From NCBI GenBank assembly GCA_002085155.1, contig NASX01000003.1, positions 36,808 to 100,807 of the forward strand: 64,000 bases of DNA, written 5' to 3'. The stretch is from Sorangiineae bacterium NIC37A_2 (GTDB taxonomy: Bacteria > Myxococcota_A > Polyangia > Polyangiales > Polyangiaceae). The notes below the pieces were generated by a model. It saw only the letters and a list, made by a program, of their open reading frames with translations. It did no database searches and was not told the origin of the DNA. Below, piece by piece: positions 1-6,797 of the stretch; within the stretch, counting starts at the first letter, position 1; the number at the start of each line of letters is the position of its first letter. The translations under genes and the position numbers were made by a program.

Positions 1-237
1 GGCGTCGTGCTCGGTGATGACGAGACTCGCCCCCTTGTCGAGCGCGTCCTGCACGAACTTCTGCCCCTCGTGATGGGTGCCGCGGCGGGCGACAAAGACC
101 GAACCCGGACGCACCTTACGAGAGTCGTCGGTGACATCGCTGAGGACGCCGTCATGGTCACCCACAAGCCGCGGCCGGAGTCCAGCGAGCGCCGATATCA
201 GCTCAGGGACACGAAACGCCAGGGGTTCGACGGTCAT
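1..237 (-). CDS. murE: UDP-N-acetylmuramoyl-tripeptide synthetase, N-terminal part (cut by window edge)
   Basis: Only the first 79 codons are present; the gene continues off the left edge. Translating the minus strand from the ATG at 237 gives a protein with the Mur ligase N-terminal signature: VTDDSRKVRPGSVFVARRG followed by HHEGQKFVQDALDKGA. This is the UDP-sugar-binding first domain of MurE/MurF-type ligases. MurE adds the third residue (usually meso-diaminopimelate) to UDP-MurNAc-dipeptide in the cytoplasm. It lies 5 bp after the ftsI stop, the classical mraZ-rsmH-ftsL-ftsI-murE order, which is why MurE is preferred over MurF. The substrate-specificity motif is outside the window. Confidence 0.85.
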   Translation of the reverse strand, partial: MTVEPLAFRVPELISALAGLRPRLVGDHDGVLSDVTDDSRKVRPGSVFVARRGTHHEGQKFVQDALDKGASLVITEHDA

Positions 238-242
238 CGCTC

Positions 243-2315
243 TTAGGTCCTCGGTCGAAAGATGAGCTCCACTTGTGCGCCTTTGTCGAGCACGGCACCG
301 GGTCCCGGCCTCTGCTCCACGATCAATCCCGATCCGGAGACCTGGGCCAATAGGCCGAGCTCCGAGAGCTCCCGGATCGCTGAGCGCATCGCGACGCCCG
401 TCAAATCAGGCACGCGCACCTGGCCCGGCTTCGGACGCTTCTCCGTCTCAACATCTTGAACAACGGGGCGCTCTCCACGAGCTTCGGCGAGCAGAGCGCT
501 GATCGCCCGCGCCGGATCGGCCTCGCTCGCCAGAGTCTTCAAAGGGACCTTCTTGCCCCGCTCACTCGGGGCGCCAATCAGCGCCATGTGAGCTCGCGCT
601 ACCTCGCGGAATACGGGAGCCGCGACGTTACCGCCCGCGTGATCCGCGCGCGGAGAATCGAGGGTCACGGCGATGACAATGCGGGGCTTGTCGGCGGGAA
701 CAAAGCCCACGAAGGACGCAACGTAGTCGTCCAGCGAGTAGCGTCCCGTGCGCGGGTCCGCCTTCTGCGCAGTGGCGGTCTTACCCGCGACGAGATAGCC
801 GGGTAGAGCCGCCTCGGTCCCGGTTCCGCCGTCTTCGGTGACGGCGACGAGCATCTCCGCGACCTGACGCGCCACACCTCGACTCACCACCCGTCGCCGT
901 ACGCGCGTCGATGCCTCTCGCACAAGCTCACCGGTCGCTGTTTCGACGCGCGCCACGAGGAGCGGCTCCAGCAAGTTCCCGCCGTTGGCCAGCGCCGCAG
1001 TCGCCATCGCCAGCTGAAGGTTGGTGACGGAGATCCCCTGACCGAAGGCGGCCGAAGCCGTCTCCACTTGGACCCAGCCGCGCCCGAAGGGCCGCAGCGT
1101 TCCCGCTTGTTCACCGGTCACAGGCAGCCCCGTCTTCTCGCCAAAGCCGAAGCGCCTGAGTGCATCGAAGAGCCCGTCAGGGCCGAGCGAGAGGCCAACC
1201 TTGGCCGCGCAGATGTTCGAGGACTGCGCCAAAACCTGGGACACCGGAAGCCACTCGGCGGGATGAGTGTCGCGGATCGTGACGTTGTCGATCCGCATGA
1301 ATCCCTTCTCACAATAGAGCTGCTCGGTCGGCTTGAGCAGGTTCTTCTCGAGCGCCGCCGCGACGGTGAACATCTTCATCGTCGAACCGGGCTCGAAGAC
1401 GTCGGACACCGCCCGATTCTTCCGCTGTTCGGGGTCGCTCTCGCGGTAGTCGTTCACGTTGTACCCGGGAGCATTCGCCATCGCGAGAACCTCACCCGTG
1501 TGCGGATCGACCGCGACCACCGAGCCGTGAGCCGCTTCAAAGGTTCTTACTGCGTGCTTGAGCTGACGTTCAGCTTCGTACTGAAGAGCCTGATCGATGG
1601 TGAGATAGACGTTATGGCCGGCGAAGGCGCGCGGGTCGTCTGTCCCCCGATCGAAAATCAACTTGCCCGCGCGATCACGAAGGCCGCGGAGCTCTTCTGC
1701 GTGCCCCTCCAGCTCGCTGTTCAAGGCGAGCTCTACGCCATCCCGCCCCTCTCCGTCGGGAGACACGAAGCCGAGCAGCGACGAACCAAGCTCGCGGCGC
1801 GGATACGAGCGAGCTGGCTCGCCCTCGATCACAAGTCCCCGGATTTTCGGGCCGTTCTTGCCAGAAGCGAGCGCCCGGATCGCCTCGACCTCTTCTTGGC
1901 TGACGTGGCGCTTGAGCCAGGTCCAGCGACGACGCGCCAGGATCTTTTTCTCCACCGCTCGCTCATCGAGCGACAGCGCCTCGGCGATCGGTTTCGCCAT
2001 CTCGCGGGCAACGCGAGGGATGTCTTCGGGCGCGACCGCTCGCAGGAGCTCGACGGCGTCCAACGTCGCCGTCGGAACCTCAACGCTCACCGCCAGAGCG
2101 CTGCCGTTGCGATCGTAGATCGTGCCGCGCTTGGGTCGTATGCGAAGTCGACGCTCCCTCTGCTTTTCAGCAATTTCGCGCCACGAAGGCCCGTCTTCGA
2201 CCATCAGCCGGTACGCCGACGAGATCACGAGCCCCAAGGCAAACGTCAGCGCGGCGCACAGCACCGCGAGGCGAAACCTGAGCCACTTTCCCTCTGCGGT
2301 GCGGAACCGGTTCAC
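243..2315 (-). CDS. ftsI: Division-specific transpeptidase FtsI (PBP3-like) with C-terminal PASTA domain
   Basis: A 690-residue class B penicillin-binding protein that crosslinks septal peptidoglycan in the periplasm. One membrane segment lies near residues 15-35. The dimerisation/pedestal domain begins with the RGTIYDRNG motif (about 63-71). Transpeptidase motifs are visible: STMK with the nucleophilic serine (311-314), SSN (365-367), and KTAT (512-515) where most family members have KTGT. The last about 65 residues form one PASTA domain (VPDLTGVAMRSAIREL). Its start overlaps the ftsL stop by 4 bp, so the two are probably translationally coupled. PASTA is common in deltaproteobacterial and Gram-positive FtsI homologues but absent from the E. 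coli protein. Confidence 0.95.
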   Translation of the reverse strand: MNRFRTAEGKWLRFRLAVLCAALTFALGLVISSAYRLMVEDGPSWREIAEKQRERRLRIRPKRGTIYDRNGSALAVSVEVPTATLDAVELLRAVAPEDIPRVAREMAKPIAEALSLDERAVEKKILARRRWTWLKRHVSQEEVEAIRALASGKNGPKIRGLVIEGEPARSYPRRELGSSLLGFVSPDGEGRDGVELALNSELEGHAEELRGLRDRAGKLIFDRGTDDPRAFAGHNVYLTIDQALQYEAERQLKHAVRTFEAAHGSVVAVDPHTGEVLAMANAPGYNVNDYRESDPEQRKNRAVSDVFEPGSTMKMFTVAAALEKNLLKPTEQLYCEKGFMRIDNVTIRDTHPAEWLPVSQVLAQSSNICAAKVGLSLGPDGLFDALRRFGFGEKTGLPVTGEQAGTLRPFGRGWVQVETASAAFGQGISVTNLQLAMATAALANGGNLLEPLLVARVETATGELVREASTRVRRRVVSRGVARQVAEMLVAVTEDGGTGTEAALPGYLVAGKTATAQKADPRTGRYSLDDYVASFVGFVPADKPRIVIAVTLDSPRADHAGGNVAAPVFREVARAHMALIGAPSERGKKVPLKTLASEADPARAISALLAEARGERPVVQDVETEKRPKPGQVRVPDLTGVAMRSAIRELSELGLLAQVSGSGLIVEQRPGPGAVLDKGAQVELIFRPRT

Positions 2316-2650
2316 GGTGCCCCCTCAGTCCTCGACGCGACTGCGTCTTTGCCCGGAGCCATACGGATCCGACGAACACGCTCCGGCTCTGGATGGCTCA
2401 TGCCGAACAAGGTCCGAGCGATGAGCTCGACACGCTCGGGATTTTCATGGGCCGAGAGTTCGAGTGAAAGCACCCGCTCGGCCTCCCGGAGTCGCGATAG
2501 CTCCTGGTGACGTCGGCCGAGCTCATAGCCAAGCTCGACCGTGCGAACGCGCATCGCGAGGTAAAACAAGAACATGAGGGCCGTAGCGAGAGCCGCCAGC
2601 GTCCAGACGAACAAGAACGCGTTGTCCCTTCGATCGTCGTAGCGGGCCAT
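2312..2650 (-). CDS. ftsL: Cell division protein FtsL-like
   Basis: A 112-residue bitopic membrane protein: short cytoplasmic head (MARYDDRRD), one membrane span (about 11-32), then a predicted coiled coil (ELGYELGRRHQELSRLREAE) and a short periplasmic tail. FtsL bridges FtsB and FtsQ to FtsI/FtsW in the divisome. Sequence conservation in this family is poor, so the call rests on size, topology and position between rsmH and ftsI. It overlaps rsmH by 1 bp (TGATG) and ftsI by 4 bp. Confidence 0.85.
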   Translation of the reverse strand: MARYDDRRDNAFLFVWTLAALATALMFLFYLAMRVRTVELGYELGRRHQELSRLREAERVLSLELSAHENPERVELIARTLFGMSHPEPERVRRIRMAPGKDAVASRTEGAP

Positions 2651-3618
2651 CAGTAGCTCCCTGAGTCCTCTTCTTCCGCATCAAACTCGAGGCTCGCGTC
2701 AAACTCCTCGGGCGCTCCTCGTCGGAAGGCCGCGCGCAGCTTCGCGCTCCGGCTGCGGGGGTTCTCCGCCTGCTCTTCGAGGGTCGCGACGATCGGCTTC
2801 TTGGTGAGCCGCTGCCAGGCTCCTTTGTCCAGAAAGGCGCGCTTGACGAGCCGGTCTTCCAGCGAATGGAAGCTGATGAACGCCGCGACTCCGCCGGGGC
2901 TCACCACGTCGGCGCATTGTTTGAGAAGGAGGGTCAGCTCTTCGAGCTCACGATTCACCGCGAGCCGGAGCGCCTGGAATGTGCGCGTGGCCGGATCGAT
3001 ACCGCCCACTCGTCGAGGTCCGACGGCGCGGACGATGGCGCGGCGGAGATCGAACGTCGTCTCGAGCTCGCCGGCGTCGAGCGCCTGCTTGATGCAGCGA
3101 GCGACACGACGGGAGCGCCGCTCTTCCCCGAGGTGATAGATGACGTCTGCGAGCTCATCCTGGGTCAGCCGGACCAGCAAGTCCGCGGCGGTCTCCCCTT
3201 CCGTCGGATCCATTCGCATGTCGAGAGGCCCCTCGCGACGGAAGCTCATGCCCCGCGCCGCCTGATCGAGCTGAGGAGAACTCACGCCAAGATCAGCGAG
3301 CAAGCCATCGACATGCTCGACTCCCAGGCGTGCCAGCTGCTCGCTGAGCTCAGAGAACCGCGACTGCACAAACGTGATGCGCGACTGGAAGCGTTCCAGC
3401 CGACCTCGGGCATAGATGATCGCCGAGGGGTCTCGGTCGAACGCGATCACCCGCGCGCCTGGCGCGCGTTCAAGGATCGCTTCGGTATGGCCGCCCGCGC
3501 CCAAGGTCAGGTCGACATAGACGCCGCCATTTTTGGGTGACAGCGCGTCGACGGCCTCGCGCTTGAGGACCGTTAGATGATGAAACTCGGGCGGTGTCTC
3601 GTAGGCAGGCATACTCAT
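2650..3618 (-). CDS. rsmH: 16S rRNA (cytosine-1402-N4)-methyltransferase
   Basis: RsmH (MraW) methylates N4 of C1402 in 16S rRNA using S-adenosylmethionine. The SAM-binding motif VDLTLGAGGHTEAIL is near the N-terminus, followed by family landmarks GLLADLGVSSPQLD, RGMSFRREGPLDMRMD and FISFHSLEDRLVKR. I chose the ATG at 3618, which overlaps the mraZ stop as ATGA and gives 322 residues, close to the usual 300-320. A start at 3693 is open but lies deep in mraZ, and an ATG at 3612 is also possible. The C-terminal about 15 residues are acidic. Second gene of the division and cell wall operon. Confidence 0.95.
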   Translation of the reverse strand: MSMPAYETPPEFHHLTVLKREAVDALSPKNGGVYVDLTLGAGGHTEAILERAPGARVIAFDRDPSAIIYARGRLERFQSRITFVQSRFSELSEQLARLGVEHVDGLLADLGVSSPQLDQAARGMSFRREGPLDMRMDPTEGETAADLLVRLTQDELADVIYHLGEERRSRRVARCIKQALDAGELETTFDLRRAIVRAVGPRRVGGIDPATRTFQALRLAVNRELEELTLLLKQCADVVSPGGVAAFISFHSLEDRLVKRAFLDKGAWQRLTKKPIVATLEEQAENPRSRSAKLRAAFRRGAPEEFDASLEFDAEEEDSGSY

Positions 3619-4082
3619 ATCTTGAACTGCTCCAAAATGGCCTTCTTGAAATCGGACTCTTGCTCGGGCGTCATCGCGAGCGCTCGCTCCCATTCACAGG
3701 GAGCCCAAAGTTCGATGTGCCGGCCCATCCCGACCCAGAGCACCTCGCGCTCGAATCCCCCGAGCTCCCGGAGCTGCTGCGGGACGAGCAAGCGCCCCGT
3801 GGCGTCGAGCTCACACTCGACCGCGGCCGACAGATAGCGGCGACGAAATTGAACGATGTGCGGGTCCATGAGCGGATACTCACTGACCTTGGCCTCGAGC
3901 TCCTCGAAATGAGAAGAAGGATGAAGATGGAGGCAGCGGTCGAAGAGCGCACGCGTCACATAGAACGGAGCCGTCCCGAGCGGGTCTTTGATCTCACCTT
4001 TCAGTTCGCGAAAGCGCGCGGGCACATGGACTCGACCTTTCGAGTCGAGCGAGTGCCGAAACTGTCCGCGGAAGAGGGTCAT
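3615..4082 (-). CDS. mraZ: Transcriptional regulator MraZ
   Basis: MraZ is a DNA-binding regulator of the division and cell wall cluster built from two AbrB-like swapped-hairpin repeats. Both are visible: DSKGRVHVPARFR near the N-terminus and DATGRLLVPQQLRE near residue 90. The ATG at 4082 gives MTLFRGQFRHSLDSKGRV, matching the normal family start, and 155 residues. The reading frame stays open to 4139, but that would put the MraZ box repeats at 4105-4131 inside the coding region. First gene of the operon; its stop overlaps the rsmH start. Confidence 0.95.
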   Translation of the reverse strand: MTLFRGQFRHSLDSKGRVHVPARFRELKGEIKDPLGTAPFYVTRALFDRCLHLHPSSHFEELEAKVSEYPLMDPHIVQFRRRYLSAAVECELDATGRLLVPQQLRELGGFEREVLWVGMGRHIELWAPCEWERALAMTPEQESDFKKAILEQFKI

Positions 4083-4104
4083 CGAGCGCCACCGATAGGT
4101 CTGG

Positions 4105-4131
4105 ATCCACTTTGATCCACTTTGACCCACC
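4105..4131 (-). promoter_or_regulatory. MraZ box repeats upstream of mraZ
   Basis: On the minus strand three boxes follow each other at exact 10-bp spacing: GTGGG (4130-4126), GTGGA (4120-4116) and GTGGA (4110-4106). Two sit in the longer unit TCAAAGTGGA. MraZ is known to bind direct repeats with this 10-bp period (TGGGN in E. coli, AAAGTG-type in mollicutes). The boxes end 23 bp before the chosen mraZ start, so autoregulation is the simple reading. Confidence 0.75.
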
Positions 4132-4139
4132 AGGGCCAA

Positions 4140-4167
4140 ACTAAACGGAAGGTCGGGAAGCCGTCAA
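4140..4167 (-). promoter_or_regulatory. Candidate sigma-70-type promoter for mraZ operon
   Basis: Minus-strand TTGACG (4167-4162), 16 bp, then TTTAGT (4145-4140), a four-of-six match to the -10 consensus. Transcription would start just ahead of or within the MraZ boxes. The match is modest and the promoter rules of this organism are unknown. Confidence 0.35.
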
Positions 4168-4415
4168 CGAGAACGCGCGTCCAGAAAGCGGTAAATTTCG
4201 GTGGTTTTCTATCTCACCTGAACGAATGCGCCCCTCCCGGGCGGCCGGGGCTCCCTGGCGTCTTGGCACCGTTCAGCTCGCCGAGGAGACCTCGTCACGC
4301 CGGTGCGGCGCTGGTGCGCCCTCCCCCGAGGCGGCTCGGGCCGCGCCCCCCTCACAAGGCCCGGCACGAAGCGCTGATGGCCTCAGGCCCCCCGCGCCAG
4401 AGCGCCCGGGGAAAC
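4168..4415. other. Intergenic stretch between the mraZ promoter and rsmE
   Basis: Together with the mraZ leader this gap is about 330 bp. Open frames cross it, but none has recognisable protein features and composition is low-complexity C/G-rich. I see no RNA gene or clear terminator. Confidence 0.4.
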
Positions 4416-5228
4416 TCAGCTTCCCGATCGGGCAGCCCAGAGATGCCCCTGCGCGACTCCCAGAGCGACGGAGACCGCGAGCTCCGCCCGAAGCACGAAG
4501 GGACCTAAACTACAAAGGACAAAGTTTTCCTCACGGAGCCGGGCCACCTCGCTCGGACTCAACCCTCCCTCGGGCCCGATGAGGACCGAAAGGCTCTGGC
4601 CCTTTTGTTCCCGGAGCGCCGTCAGCAGGGGAACCGAGTCCTCTCCCGGCACGCAGGCGAGTCTGAGCCCAGGAGCGCTCGCAAGAGCTTGCTCGAAAGG
4701 GATCGGCCCGATGACCTCGGGGAGCGTTCCGCGGCCCGACTGACGCGCAGTCTCGATCATCACTCTTTCATAACGCTCGAGCTCCCGTGAACCCGTCGGC
4801 GATTGAACGCGCTCAGAGAGCACAAGCACCACCCGCTCGATCCCGAGAGCTACCGCGTCCCGCAGCGCTTGCTCCGGCTTGTCTCCCTTGGCTACACAGA
4901 CCAAGAGTGTGATCGGTTGGGCCTCATCGTCGGCCCGAAGGACTGCGGCAATCTCGACGGACAGGGTGGCTCTTTTTCCCTTGGGCAGCTCTTCGACCCG
5001 GGCGCGAGCGAACTCGCCTCGTTTCGGATCGAAGAGCTCCAGCACATCGCCCACGGCGACTCGGTGCACGCGGAGGGCATAATGAGAGGCCTCCGCGTCG
5101 AGCTCATAGTGGCCCGCACGGAGTCCGCTTACAGGGACACGAAGTACCCGCGCTCGCTCGCCAACGGATCCGGGCGCCTCCTCTTGCACTTCGTCACCGG
5201 CGCCTTCGTCACTCTGCCCGCGGACCAT
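4416..5228 (-). CDS. rsmE: 16S rRNA (uracil-1498-N3)-methyltransferase
   Basis: A 270-residue SPOUT-class methyltransferase that methylates N3 of U1498 in 16S rRNA. The N-terminal PUA-like domain (RVLRVPVSGL, then HYALRVHRVAVGD) precedes the knot domain with ALGIERVVLVLSERVQ, ETARQSGRGTLPEV and IGPEGGLSPSEV, ending in LGPFVLRAELA where family members have LG-x-RILR-x-ETA. The start overlaps the preceding phosphoesterase gene by 20 bp. An acidic N-terminal leader of about 25 residues may mean the real start is slightly downstream. Confidence 0.93.
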   Translation of the reverse strand: MVRGQSDEGAGDEVQEEAPGSVGERARVLRVPVSGLRAGHYELDAEASHYALRVHRVAVGDVLELFDPKRGEFARARVEELPKGKRATLSVEIAAVLRADDEAQPITLLVCVAKGDKPEQALRDAVALGIERVVLVLSERVQSPTGSRELERYERVMIETARQSGRGTLPEVIGPIPFEQALASAPGLRLACVPGEDSVPLLTALREQKGQSLSVLIGPEGGLSPSEVARLREENFVLCSLGPFVLRAELAVSVALGVAQGHLWAARSGS

Positions 5229-5919
5229 AACCGACGTAGCGAGCAGCAGCCTTCACACTCACAATGCAATCCATCCTGCTCGCGGGGGGCGGCGGAGATT
5301 GATTGTCCGACAGCACCAGCGCAGTCAGGCGGCCTCCATATACACAAGCCGTGTCGAGCCCCGTCGCGTGGGTCTCGAGCTGAAGACCAGCTTGGGCGTT
5401 GTGCCCGAAGACGATGTGGGGCAACTCCGCGTAGGACTTCGCCCAGCTCACTTCGGAGTAGCGGTCGCTCGGCGCCCCTCGCCCAGTCAGGGAGCGGATA
5501 TGAAGCAGGGTCCAAGCTTGCTGCTCCTCGAAGGGAACCCCAGGGGCAACCCCCGCATGGACCACTCGTACATTGTGAGAGGGAAATTCCAAACTGAGCG
5601 GCATAGCCTCGAGCTGGGCCCACTCCTCGTCGTCCAGCTCGCGAAGCAGAGCCTCGTGTGAGCTACCGAGACGGGGGCCACGCTCGCCTTTTTTCCGCGC
5701 TTGATGAGCGAGGAGCAGGCGATGTTCATGGTTTCCCCGCACCGCGAGCGCCGAGACCTCCCGGGCTATCCGCAAAACCCCGCGGGTATCTGGGCCACGA
5801 GCGACCAAATCGCCGACAAAGACCACCTGATCGCCCTCGGTGGGTCCTATTTCGCCCAAGAGGCTGCCGAGCTCATGGGCGCAGCCGTGCACGTCGCCGA
5901 TCCAGATCGTCCGAACCAC
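5209..5919 (-). CDS. Calcineurin-like metallophosphoesterase (ApaH/PrpE-like)
   Basis: A 236-residue two-metal phosphoesterase. Metal-binding motifs are in order: GDVHG (about 8-12), GDLVARGPD (about 36-44) and RGNHE (about 60-64), with later histidines in VVHAGVAP and VFGHNAQ. The GD-x-V-x-RGPD pattern resembles serine/threonine phosphatases and diadenosine tetraphosphatases. The natural substrate (protein phosphate or dinucleotide) cannot be decided. Start codon is GTG at 5919. It is first of a two-gene minus-strand unit with rsmE and divergent from the lipoprotein gene at 6053. Confidence 0.85.
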   Translation of the reverse strand: MVRTIWIGDVHGCAHELGSLLGEIGPTEGDQVVFVGDLVARGPDTRGVLRIAREVSALAVRGNHEHRLLLAHQARKKGERGPRLGSSHEALLRELDDEEWAQLEAMPLSLEFPSHNVRVVHAGVAPGVPFEEQQAWTLLHIRSLTGRGAPSDRYSEVSWAKSYAELPHIVFGHNAQAGLQLETHATGLDTACVYGGRLTALVLSDNQSPPPPASRMDCIVSVKAAARYVGYGPRAE

Positions 5920-6052
5920 GGGACGAAGCTAACCCCGAGCCAAGACCTGATGCCAGATCTTGCCGAGGGAAGGTCAGAGGATTACCGTCGCACAAGAAGT
6001 CGGGCCGATGGGCCCCTCCCTCCGAACGCGGGGGAAAGTTCAGGAGATACGA

Positions 6053-6772
6053 ATGAGAAAGACCAGGTTGTTCCCTCAGTCATTGGCCCTCGTGGGCATC
6101 GCCTTGAGCCTCGTCGCCTGCGGTCGCGACGAAGTCAAATACGAGCCCGTCAAGCCCGTGACGGGGGTGAGCGTCTCTCTCCCCTCCGTTCCTTCGATTC
6201 CGGACAAGCCGATCAAGGACGGTGATGCGTACACGGTCTGGGGCGCGAGCTACTCCCTCAGAAACCGCGTGCACACCAAAGAGGTCGCCGATACCAAGAT
6301 CACGCTCGTCGGTTACATCGTCAAAACCAACCTCGAGGACGCCCCCGCCTGCGCCGTACACAAAGCAGGCAAGGCCGATCCGGAAGGCTGTCGCGCTCCG
6401 ATCCCCACATTCTGGGTTGGTGAGACGAAAGATGCTGACCTGAAGGACTCCATCAAGGTCATGGGCTTCGCGTCGAACTACGCGCAGATCTACGACGCCA
6501 TCAAGGAGTTCGATTCCGGCAAGAAGAAGGAGCCGGGCGAGACCGAGTACCACGATCAGGTCTGGGGCGTTCCGATCCCGAACCCGCTCCCCGCGAAGGG
6601 CGCGAAGGTGAAGGTGACTGGAACCTACAGCGTGAACTTCACGATGTCCTCGGGCGGCCAGGAAGCCGATCCGATCATGGGCATCCTCACCTACGGGGGC
6701 ATCGAGTATCTCGAGAAGGCTCCCGAACTCGCCACCCTCCCGGGTGTGAAGCGTAAGCCTCCGAAAGACTGA
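6053..6772 (+). CDS. Putative lipoprotein, unknown function
   Basis: I start at the ATG at 6053 because it has AGGAG 7 bp upstream and gives a proper signal: basic MRKTR, hydrophobic core, lipobox LVAC with the lipid cysteine near residue 21. The frame is open further upstream (to 5960) but has no signal sequence there. The mature protein (about 219 residues) has the segments TKITLVGYIVKTN and AKVKVTGTYSVNF, suggesting a small beta-barrel/OB-like fold, but I do not recognise a family. It is followed by a strong terminator hairpin at 6831, so it is probably monocistronic. Confidence 0.8.
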   Translation: MRKTRLFPQSLALVGIALSLVACGRDEVKYEPVKPVTGVSVSLPSVPSIPDKPIKDGDAYTVWGASYSLRNRVHTKEVADTKITLVGYIVKTNLEDAPACAVHKAGKADPEGCRAPIPTFWVGETKDADLKDSIKVMGFASNYAQIYDAIKEFDSGKKKEPGETEYHDQVWGVPIPNPLPAKGAKVKVTGTYSVNFTMSSGGQEADPIMGILTYGGIEYLEKAPELATLPGVKRKPPKD

Positions 6773-6797
6773 TACCGAATAGGGTCATTCTTTCTGA

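Noticed and set aside
1068-2510. 480-residue open frame on the plus strand opposite ftsI and ftsL
   Set aside because: Antisense to clear genes; GC-rich codon bias keeps the opposite strand open. No domain features.
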